Source: Flavobacteriales bacterium
GTDB lineage: Bacteria > Bacteroidota > Bacteroidia > JANQJC01
Length of the DNA: 64,000 nt
NCBI GenBank assembly: GCA_028281825.1
Contig: JANQJC010000124.1
Location: 21,442-85,441 of the forward strand
Direction: 5' to 3'
Part shown: positions 51,589-58,822 of the stretch, one piece after another
Layout of the letters: each line of letters starts with the position of its first letter
Numbering within the stretch: position 1 is the stretch's first letter
Made by a program: the position numbers and the translations under genes
The notes under the pieces: model-generated
What the model was told of the DNA's origin: nothing
The model's input: only the letters and a program-made list of their open reading frames with translations
Databases searched by the model: none

Positions 51589-53238
51589 ATGAGCTACAAA
51601 TCACCTTTAGAAATGTTCTACCACTGGGAGAGTACAAAACCCAATGAAATGTATCTCCGTCAGCCTATTGATGGGCAATGGAAAGAATGGACCTACAAGG
51701 AAGCCGGACAGGAAATCCGTAAGATGGCTGCCTATTTGAAAAGCCTTAACCTACCGGAAAAAAGCAATATTGCCCTGATTTCCAAAAACTGCGCTCATTG
51801 GATTATGTGCGATTTGGCTATCATGATGAGTGGACATACATCGGTGCCGATGTATCCTAATCTCAACTCAGAAACGGTAAAACTGATACTGGAGCATAGT
51901 GAATCAAAGGTTTTATTTGTGGGCAAGCTAGACGATTGGGCCTCAATGAAACCTGGAGTTCCTGATAATGGCATACAATGCATCACCTTCCCGTTTTATT
52001 CAGAAGAAGGCTATCCGGTGTGGGATGATTTGATAAAAGATGTTGAGCCAATTGCAGAGAACGTGGTTCGCGACCAACAGGATTTGTGTACCATTGTTTA
52101 CACGTCAGGCACAACCGGTATGCCTAAGGGCGTGATGCATACTTTCTTTAACTGGTCATTTGTATCTACCCTAGCTATTGACCATATTAAGTTAGCCGAC
52201 TCACCACAAAAATTCTTCTCTTACCTGCCGCTTTGCCACATTGCCGAGCGTTTCTTAGTAGAGATGGGCAGCCTATACACAGGTGGCTCAATATCATTTG
52301 CTGAGTCAATAGATACTTTCCCTGCTAATTTGGCTGACACCAACCCTACTGTATTCTTGGGCGTTCCAAGAATTTGGTCTAAGTTCCAGCAAGGGGTATT
52401 GGCAAAAATGCCACAAAAGAAATTGGATTTATTCCTTAAAATTCCAATTCTGAACAATATTGTAAGAAAGAAAATACAAACAGCATTAGGTTTAATTGAA
52501 GCCAAAAACATCTTTACCGGAGCAGCACCTACTCCTGCTTCATTAATAAACTGGTATAAAAAACTAGGTATTAATATCCAGGAAGCATATGCCATGACTG
52601 AAAACTGTTGCTACTCACATGTTACCATGAGAGAGTGGATTAAGATTGGCAAAGTAGGCCAGGCACTTCCACAAGTGGATGTTAAGTTAGCTCCTGATAC
52701 CAATGAAATATTGATTAAGCACGAAGGTTTGATGACTGGCTATTACAAAGAACCTGGCATGACTGCTGAAACACTAGTTGATGGCTACTTGAGAACTGGT
52801 GATGAAGGTTCTATCGATTCTGATGGCTTTTTGCAAATCACTGGCCGTGTGAAAGACCTATTCAAAACCACTAAAGCAAAATACGTTGCTCCATCGCCAA
52901 TTGAGATGAAGATTTCTGACAATCAAGACGTTGGCCAGGTATGCGTTGTAGGTGAAGGCATTCCACAACCTATTGCTTTAATGGTGCTTTCTGAAACTGG
53001 TAAAGAAAAAAGCCAAAGCGAAATTGAGGAAAGCATTATGTCTACCATACAGCATGTAAACACTACCATCGATCCGCATGAGCAGGTGAAAAAAGTGATT
53101 ATTATGAAGGAAGAGTGGACTATGGAAAATGGCCTTCTTACCCCATCACTAAAGATAAAGCGCAACCCACTTGAAAAGCAATACAAGCCTAATTACGAAA
53201 AGTGGTATGAAGCTCCAGATTCTGTAATTTGGAACTAA
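51589..53238 (+). CDS. AMP-forming acyl-CoA synthetase (long-chain fatty acid type)
   Basis: The 549-residue protein belongs to the adenylate-forming family. Seen: the ATP loop TIVYTSGTTGMPKGVMHTF, FSYLPLCHIAER, EAYAMTENCCYSHVTM (adenine-binding segment), YLRTGDEGSIDSDGFLQITG (hinge with Asp) and KDLFKTTKAKYVAPSPIE. These features place it with long-chain fatty acyl-CoA synthetases, which activate fatty acids with ATP and CoA in the cytoplasm. Its product can enter the beta-oxidation operon starting at 58.3 kb. The final Lys region (PSLKIKRNPL) is conserved. A terminator follows. Confidence 0.92.
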   Translation: MSYKSPLEMFYHWESTKPNEMYLRQPIDGQWKEWTYKEAGQEIRKMAAYLKSLNLPEKSNIALISKNCAHWIMCDLAIMMSGHTSVPMYPNLNSETVKLILEHSESKVLFVGKLDDWASMKPGVPDNGIQCITFPFYSEEGYPVWDDLIKDVEPIAENVVRDQQDLCTIVYTSGTTGMPKGVMHTFFNWSFVSTLAIDHIKLADSPQKFFSYLPLCHIAERFLVEMGSLYTGGSISFAESIDTFPANLADTNPTVFLGVPRIWSKFQQGVLAKMPQKKLDLFLKIPILNNIVRKKIQTALGLIEAKNIFTGAAPTPASLINWYKKLGINIQEAYAMTENCCYSHVTMREWIKIGKVGQALPQVDVKLAPDTNEILIKHEGLMTGYYKEPGMTAETLVDGYLRTGDEGSIDSDGFLQITGRVKDLFKTTKAKYVAPSPIEMKISDNQDVGQVCVVGEGIPQPIALMVLSETGKEKSQSEIEESIMSTIQHVNTTIDPHEQVKKVIIMKEEWTMENGLLTPSLKIKRNPLEKQYKPNYEKWYEAPDSVIWN

Positions 53239-53258
53239 GCTTTCACTTGTAACTTTTA

Positions 53259-53290
53259 CAAGCCCTGCCATAATTTTGGTGGGGCTTTTT
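53259..53290 (+). terminator. Intrinsic terminator of the acyl-CoA synthetase gene
   Basis: AAGCCCTGCCA pairs with TGGTGGGGCTT (two imperfect pairs), with a short AT loop, followed by TTTTT. Confidence 0.75.
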
Positions 53291-53459
53291 ATTGCCAGCC
53301 CTTAGGGGCATTATCCATTTTCATCTACGCATTTTGCCCAAAAGCAATATATTCTTTATATTTAATCCGAATAATTATTAGTAGCTTTTTCAAGTTACCT
53401 ATGGCTGTTCTATTTAAAGTATTCCAATTTCCCTGTCAGTATTTTTTTCACTTGCTAAT

Positions 53460-54581
53460 ATGGAAGAAGTACTAGAATTTTTTTCTAATCTGTTTCAAGC
53501 TGAAAACTGGCCACCTCGCTGGTATTGCGGCAAATGGACCTCTTTTCATGGTTGGCTTTACATTTTTTCCAACCTTGCTATATGGGCTGCCTATTTTGCA
53601 ATACCATTAATCATTTTCATTTTTATTACCAAACGGCGCCGTGATATTCCTTTCTTGAGGATTTTCTGGCTTTTCATTGCATTTATCTTAGCCTGTGGCA
53701 CCACCCACCTTATGGATGCCACGCTTTTCTATTATCCCGCATACAGGCTTTCAGCACTGATACTCTTTATATGTGCCTTAGTCTCATGGGCTACCATCAT
53801 CGGCTTGGTAAAAGTATTGCCGCATGCCCTCAAATTAAAAACACCTGCACAGCTTGAAAATATAATTTACAGCAGAACCAAGGAACTTCAGGTGGCTTCC
53901 ATAAACCTTGAGAAACAGAACTCTCAATTGAGAGATTTTGCACAAATAACTTCACACAACCTAAGAGCACCAGTATCTAACCTTATCACTTTGCTTGACC
54001 TATATAAGATAGACAACAATCAAAAAAACAAAAACGACTATCTGGTAAAACTAGATGAAGCAGCAGACAAATTGATGCAAACAATCAATGATTTATCCGA
54101 GGCGGTGAAAATCAACAGCAATAAAGACCTTATACGTGATACCAACCGTTTTGAAACAGTTTTGAATGAGACGGTAAAAAGCCTATCAGCTTTGGTAGAT
54201 AAATACAATGCTGAAATAACTTCTGACTTTTCTCAATGCCCAACCATTGAGTATCCAACGGCTTATTTGCAAAGTATTTTTCTCAATTTGTTAAGCAATG
54301 CACTGAAATATAGTTCGCCCACTCGAAGAGCTACAATACATTTCAAGACAACTATTGTTGATGGAAAAACCGTATTGAAATGTGAAGATAATGGACAAGG
54401 AATTGACCTGGCCAAATACGGAAACAAGATGTTCAGGCTTAACAAAACCTTCCATGGTAATGATGATGCGCGCGGTTTGGGGCTATTTATTACCAAAAAC
54501 CAAGTAGAAGCCATGGGTGGAACAATAACAGTAGAAAGTGAGCCAGATAAAGGAAGTACGTTTATCATTAACTTTAGCTAA
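53460..54581 (+). CDS. Histidine kinase with ethylene-receptor-like membrane domain
   Basis: The 373-residue protein has three N-terminal membrane helices (about 33-56, 67-88, 95-117) that match the ethylene-binding domain of plant ETR1 and cyanobacterial relatives: YIFSNLAIWAAYFAIPL, then FIAFILACGTTHLMDA. Relative to ETR1, the copper-binding Cys65 and His69 are kept as C79 and H83, and Tyr32, Ile35, Pro36 and Ile62 as Y45, I48, P49 and I76, but Asp25 is Asn38. A coiled coil leads to a HisKA domain with His166 in ITSHNLRAPVSNL and a HATPase domain (NLLSNALKYS, EDNGQGIDL, GLGLFITK). It lies 12 bases before a receiver gene. Ethylene or another copper-bound small ligand is the inferred signal. 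Confidence 0.88.
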   Translation: MEEVLEFFSNLFQAENWPPRWYCGKWTSFHGWLYIFSNLAIWAAYFAIPLIIFIFITKRRRDIPFLRIFWLFIAFILACGTTHLMDATLFYYPAYRLSALILFICALVSWATIIGLVKVLPHALKLKTPAQLENIIYSRTKELQVASINLEKQNSQLRDFAQITSHNLRAPVSNLITLLDLYKIDNNQKNKNDYLVKLDEAADKLMQTINDLSEAVKINSNKDLIRDTNRFETVLNETVKSLSALVDKYNAEITSDFSQCPTIEYPTAYLQSIFLNLLSNALKYSSPTRRATIHFKTTIVDGKTVLKCEDNGQGIDLAKYGNKMFRLNKTFHGNDDARGLGLFITKNQVEAMGGTITVESEPDKGSTFIINFS

Positions 54582-54593
54582 AACCTGGTAACT

Positions 54594-55001
54594 ATGAAAC
54601 GAATTAGCAAATTAGCAGTAATTGACGACGACAGCGTTGACCAAATGGCAGTTGAGCGCTATTGTAAAATTGGTCATCTGGCTGAAGATGTGCTATCCTT
54701 TCACGATGCCGAGAGTGCGATACATTATCTTAGTAATGCACACGCAACAGATGATATCCCAGATGTAATTTTCCTCGACATTAACTTGCCTAAGCTGGAC
54801 GGCTGGGATTTTCTTACTGAGTATGAAAATATAGCTCCCAAGCTACCTAAGAATATTTCCATTTACATGTTCAGTTCATCCATTAGTGAGTTGGATACAG
54901 CTAAAGCACGCAACTCTAAATGGGTAAAAGGCTATATCTACAAGCCAATTAGCCTTGAAAAAATAAAAAGGGTATTGGGTGAACATAGCGCGACTGCATA
55001 A
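54594..55001 (+). CDS. Single-domain response regulator (CheY-like)
   Basis: The 135-residue protein is a lone receiver domain: acidic pocket D11-D13 in AVIDDDSVDQ, phospho-acceptor D62 in VIFLDINLPKLDGW, and the conserved Lys in YIYKPISLEKI near the end. It has no output domain, so it should pass the phosphate on or act by protein contact. It begins 12 bases after the histidine kinase gene and is probably its partner. This receiver subtype, with IFLDINLPxLDGWDFL, is typical of Bacteroidota kinases of the same class. A terminator follows it. Confidence 0.92.
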   Translation: MKRISKLAVIDDDSVDQMAVERYCKIGHLAEDVLSFHDAESAIHYLSNAHATDDIPDVIFLDINLPKLDGWDFLTEYENIAPKLPKNISIYMFSSSISELDTAKARNSKWVKGYIYKPISLEKIKRVLGEHSATA

Positions 55002-55030
55002 TCCCAATATAACCCTATCATTCAACCTTT

Positions 55031-55063
55031 AAAAGCACTCCAATTTTGGGGTACTTTTTTTTT
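55031..55063 (+). terminator. Intrinsic terminator after the response regulator gene
   Basis: AAAAGCACTCC (55031-55041) pairs with GGGGTACTTTT (55048-55058) with one mismatch and a 6-base loop, followed by a long T-run. It separates the two-component pair from the next unit. Confidence 0.85.
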
Positions 55064-55141
55064 GAAAAAATACACAGCCGAACGTGACCACTATGCTCTT
55101 GCTTTAAATTGTTATATTGGGCACGTCAATAATTTACCACT

Positions 55142-55681
55142 ATGAGAGAAAGCATTTATATTTCTATAATAGGGCTTGTAATAGGATATATTATGGGCAT
55201 GAGCACAAGCCCCACTGTTGGAATAATACTATCATCATTATTAGGTATTGCCGGCTCCCTGGCTACATTCGGTTATGACTGGTTGAAACTTGATAAAGCC
55301 CAAACCATGAGAAAACAGTCTTTAAAGCTGGTTGCAACTTTGGCTCTATGTATTTTCTTAGGTGGTTGCGTGGGGCTTTTAACCAGGTGGAAACTAAACG
55401 AACACCCAGCCCTCCATTTCAAAAAAGCTAAGCTCTGGGCTACTTATTCCGTTGAAAACCACTCAGCTTGTGATTGTGATGCCATCCGAAAAGGTGAAAA
55501 AGTGAAATCGAAACTTGTTAATGACATTGCTTTGAAATTTCTGTTATCTTCTTCATCTGCAAACTCTGCTGGATCAAACTCAGAATTAGTCTTATACTCA
55601 AGCCTACCAAGAGAGATAGAAGACTTTATAAAAACGCTTTGCTCGGATACTTGCAGGGCTGCTAAAAAAGTTAAAAAGTAA
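55142..55681 (+). CDS. Small membrane protein of unknown function, paired with a trypsin-fold protein
   Basis: The 179-residue protein has about three membrane helices in its first 85 residues (YISIIGLVIGYIMGM, GIILSSLLGIAGSLATFGYD, LVATLALCIFLGGCVGLLT) followed by a soluble region with several Cys (HSACDCDAIRKG, TLCSDTCRAA), most likely in one compartment where they can bind metal or form disulfides. No family is recognised. The stop is five bases before the ATG of the trypsin-fold gene, so both form a two-gene operon bounded by a terminator upstream. Its role may be to hold or regulate the protease; this is inferred from the pairing only. Confidence 0.78.
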   Translation: MRESIYISIIGLVIGYIMGMSTSPTVGIILSSLLGIAGSLATFGYDWLKLDKAQTMRKQSLKLVATLALCIFLGGCVGLLTRWKLNEHPALHFKKAKLWATYSVENHSACDCDAIRKGEKVKSKLVNDIALKFLLSSSSANSAGSNSELVLYSSLPREIEDFIKTLCSDTCRAAKKVKK

Positions 55682-55686
55682 TCAAT

Positions 55687-58182
55687 ATGGTGGCATTGAG
55701 AGAAGCATTTCAATCCATAAAGGCCTTAATTATATGTGTATTGTTAAGTGTATTAGGAAGTAGTTCCTTGTACTCACAATCACCAAATAAGTCCACAGCC
55801 AGAGATTTCGTTTATACTTTAGTTTTTGAAGATGGCTCCGAATGCACAGCATTTAGAATTCAAGGAAAAAAAGGGCTTTTCACTTGTTTTCATGCTTTTC
55901 TAAAAAAGGATAGCAAATATGTTAAAACTATAAAATCAATAATTGACGACAAGGACACTCAAATTAATACAAAACCCATAATCGTTGAAAACTACCTTCC
56001 CGAATATGATTTAGCATGGATTAATCTCCAGTTCCAAGATCAACGAGGTTTTGTATTGCCTGACTTCCTAAAAAAAGATAGCCTTAATCCTAAAGATTTT
56101 GAAAAGTACTACACAAGCCCACCTTTTTCAATTGGCACTCAACCCAAATATTCCGACAAAATGCGTCGTTCATGCCAAGCGCGCACCCTCTGCTCCAATT
56201 TACTACGAAATTGCAGAGAAAAGCCTGATGAATGCACCATTTTTCACGGACTTGTAGATAGAGGATTATTCTCACAAAATACAAAAGTTCATAGGTTAGA
56301 ACCCCAAATTATAACTGAAGGTTTCTCTGGAGCTCCTTTATATTCGGGAGAGGAGTTATATCTGATTGGCCACATGAGTTTTGCATTCCTGCCAAAAGAT
56401 AAGAATGAAGATAGTTTTACATGCGCTATCACATACACTACTGCGATCATTGACCAATTAACTCGTTATAAAAATACAACAACCAACATAAGGGATCTAG
56501 CACGATCATTATTTGTTTTTCTGGATCAACAAAAATACATTGCTGATGTACCTACATTTTTTTCGTCTCCCAAAAAAAATAAGGTAAGCATTCCAATCAA
56601 AGAATTACCTGATTGTAATGACCGCATTGAGGGAAGAAAGTCTATTGACGAGATTTTGACATACTTAATATGTGTATATAAAAATGCAATAAAAATTGAC
56701 AACCTCAAACAGAAACAATCATACATAGCAAACTCCCTAAAGTGCATAACCACATTGCCTACAGCAATTGAGACAAGTAGTAAAAAATGCGCCGCACTAA
56801 AAGAGTTTGTTCATGATAAAAACAACGTGGATAAAATAGGCGTTGTCCTTGGTCTAATAAAAATCGAGTTTTACAAGTATTACGAAAACAGATTTCGAAC
56901 ACCAGCAGACTTTAGAAGGGTTGAACAAGATAGTGTAAATAGTCTGACTATTGTTAGCGACTTTAAAACTATTACAATGGATGGTAAGCCCTTTCAATTG
57001 CCTAATGATAAAGATGAAAATCTAGGGGCTTATTATAAAGATGTATGGGCATATCAAACTGAAAAATGCGCTGAATACGGAATTGACCTTACAAGAGAAG
57101 CCGAAAAACAAATAAGCCATATTATGAAAAATGATACCTGTACAACTATGGCGGATAGGTTGAGAAAATTGTACAATAGCAACAAATTTGATTCAGTACT
57201 TTATGCAATACAAAACGCGAAAATTTTTGAGTGTTTTATTGACGATAAAACAACATCCATGCTGAATAGTGCTCAAGATAAATTTGATCAGTCTTTCAAA
57301 AAAAAAATAAACATGTCTCAAAGTCTGATAGAAAATGATAGTATCAATTGTGCCGAGTTGCTTCTGAAAAAATTAGAAGGATATCAAAACTTACTACATG
57401 CAGATAGCATGGAAAAAATTCAAGCCCTTAAGATACGAGCCGAAGCCAAGAAAGACACCTTGTACAAGTCAAGTATGGCATGGCTTATTGAAGACCTACG
57501 AAATACACTCGCCGAAACCAAACACATTATTAACGGGAAAGAGCGTAAACCCTTTACAAACATGTCCCCTAATTACAATGAAGGTACTTTACCAGAGATT
57601 ATATGGGTTAAGTTTGAGTATGGAACTCCGGATAATTTAAGTAAAGTTCAAAGAGCTTCATTTAGCAACTTTCCGATAGGTGAATATATTTATCAGCCAA
57701 TTGATGATGCGATCCATATTTTCGGCTATTACCTTTATAGCTTTATGAATAAACATAAAGACTTACTATCTATTGAAGAAATGCAAGTATGGGGAAGTGC
57801 TGATGCTATACCCTATAATAGAGCTTTAAATTACAGAGGTGAGTTCCCTGACATATACGGTAAAAAAGTCAAGTATAGCACTTCAGATGCCAATGAAGAA
57901 AGTATAAACATCAATACACTTATGACCAGTGTAGTAAAGCAACTAACATCCACTTCAAGCGGCAGAAATGTTGTACTGGCATATTTAAGAGCTTATAATA
58001 CATATCTGATACTACTACCTTATGTTCGCGCTTTTTCTGGAAACAATGCAGTCTTTGCGCATAATTACGTTACAAAAGTTGGTGGTGATTATCGCAAAGT
58101 AGTTGTTAGGTTCAAGCTAAAAGTAGATCTGCAAAAACTCAAGAAAGGTTCACTTAGCTCAGATTGTATGCCATCTGAGTAG
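55687..58182 (+). CDS. Secreted trypsin-fold serine protease with OmpA-like C-terminus
   Basis: The 831-residue protein has an N-terminal hydrophobic signal (ALIICVLLSVLGSSSLYSQ). Residues about 40-265 resemble a trypsin-like peptidase: H69 in LFTCFHAFL, D108 in PEYDLAWINL and S214 in GFSGAPLY give a complete His-Asp-Ser triad. A helical middle region (about 310-650) has no recognised domain. Near the C-terminus (about 680-810) a pattern like the OmpA peptidoglycan-binding domain is seen: D706 in GSADAIPYN and N761-x2-L-A-x2-R768-A, the counterparts of the conserved Asp and Arg. This suggests a periplasmic, peptidoglycan-tethered protease. It is co-transcribed with the small membrane protein upstream. 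Base composition is more AT-rich than its neighbours. The target is unknown; a stress or defence role is possible. Confidence 0.75.
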   Translation: MVALREAFQSIKALIICVLLSVLGSSSLYSQSPNKSTARDFVYTLVFEDGSECTAFRIQGKKGLFTCFHAFLKKDSKYVKTIKSIIDDKDTQINTKPIIVENYLPEYDLAWINLQFQDQRGFVLPDFLKKDSLNPKDFEKYYTSPPFSIGTQPKYSDKMRRSCQARTLCSNLLRNCREKPDECTIFHGLVDRGLFSQNTKVHRLEPQIITEGFSGAPLYSGEELYLIGHMSFAFLPKDKNEDSFTCAITYTTAIIDQLTRYKNTTTNIRDLARSLFVFLDQQKYIADVPTFFSSPKKNKVSIPIKELPDCNDRIEGRKSIDEILTYLICVYKNAIKIDNLKQKQSYIANSLKCITTLPTAIETSSKKCAALKEFVHDKNNVDKIGVVLGLIKIEFYKYYENRFRTPADFRRVEQDSVNSLTIVSDFKTITMDGKPFQLPNDKDENLGAYYKDVWAYQTEKCAEYGIDLTREAEKQISHIMKNDTCTTMADRLRKLYNSNKFDSVLYAIQNAKIFECFIDDKTTSMLNSAQDKFDQSFKKKINMSQSLIENDSINCAELLLKKLEGYQNLLHADSMEKIQALKIRAEAKKDTLYKSSMAWLIEDLRNTLAETKHIINGKERKPFTNMSPNYNEGTLPEIIWVKFEYGTPDNLSKVQRASFSNFPIGEYIYQPIDDAIHIFGYYLYSFMNKHKDLLSIEEMQVWGSADAIPYNRALNYRGEFPDIYGKKVKYSTSDANEESININTLMTSVVKQLTSTSSGRNVVLAYLRAYNTYLILLPYVRAFSGNNAVFAHNYVTKVGGDYRKVVVRFKLKVDLQKLKKGSLSSDCMPSE

Positions 58183-58300
58183 CCCCTGGTGTTTACAACT
58201 AACTCCTTTTCCACTTAGCTTAGCAAATCTGGAGCTCGACATTGTTAATTTAAGAGCCTATCAATCCTCACAAAACCTTAATACAAATTTTTCAAAAAAG

Positions 58301-58332
58301 GTATGCATGCATACTAAATTTTAGTATTTTTG
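58301..58332 (+). promoter_or_regulatory. MarR-gene promoter with two overlapping palindromes
   Basis: A perfect 14-bp palindrome GTATGCATGCATAC (58301-58314) is overlapped by a second, TACTAAA-T-TTTAGTA (58312-58326). The latter runs into a perfect -7 box TATTTTTG (58325-58332). The -33 region coincides with the first palindrome. They are good candidates for operator sites of the MarR protein encoded immediately downstream. The ATG is eight bases after the -7 box, so the mRNA would be nearly or fully leaderless. Confidence 0.7.
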
Positions 58333-58339
58333 TATCTGC

Positions 58340-58822
58340 ATGGCTAAGAGAAGTTTAAAAAGAGAAGATACAGTGTGCTTTAATATTAAAAGCAGCTGGC
58401 ATGCTATTTCACGCATGTACAACACGGCTGGCGCCGACTATGAGGTAGGCGCATCATTAGGATACGTGCTTTTGAATATTGACCTTGAAAAAGGTACTCC
58501 CGCTACCAAAATAGGCCCTATACTAGGTATGGAACCCAGAAGCATGACCCGCATGGTAAAATCAATGGAAGAAAACGGGCTAATTTATCGCCAGCCTGAC
58601 GCTAATGATAAGCGAATGGTTCGTATCTTTCTTACTGAGAAAGGCAGGGAAAAGAGAGAATTGGCGAAAATTGCCGTGATAGCCTTCAATTCAGCAGTGC
58701 GTGAAAGAATATCCCCTGAAAAGCTGGATGCATTTTTTGAAGTAATTAGTGAAATCAATCAAATAGTAAGTGACAAAAACCTGTACGAACAGGAAAAATC
58801 AAACATTTTAAAACAAGCATGA
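58340..58822 (+). CDS. MarR-family regulator of the beta-oxidation operon
   Basis: The 160-residue protein has a MarR-type winged helix-turn-helix: WHAISRMYNTAGADYEVG at the dimerisation helix, then GTPATKIGPILGMEPRSMTR (recognition helix), MEENGLIYRQPDANDKRMVR (wing). It is probably a repressor released by an acyl-CoA or fatty-acid ligand. The gene's stop overlaps the start of the beta-oxidation gene (ATGATG), so it is translationally coupled to its presumed target operon, and it is preceded by two palindromes suitable for autoregulation. Confidence 0.92.
   Translation: MAKRSLKREDTVCFNIKSSWHAISRMYNTAGADYEVGASLGYVLLNIDLEKGTPATKIGPILGMEPRSMTRMVKSMEENGLIYRQPDANDKRMVRIFLTEKGREKRELAKIAVIAFNSAVRERISPEKLDAFFEVISEINQIVSDKNLYEQEKSNILKQA

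Noticed and set aside
58158..58179. Inverted repeat CTCAGAT / ATCTGAG at the end of the trypsin-fold gene, possible terminator
   Set aside because: It lies inside the coding sequence and is not followed by a T-run.
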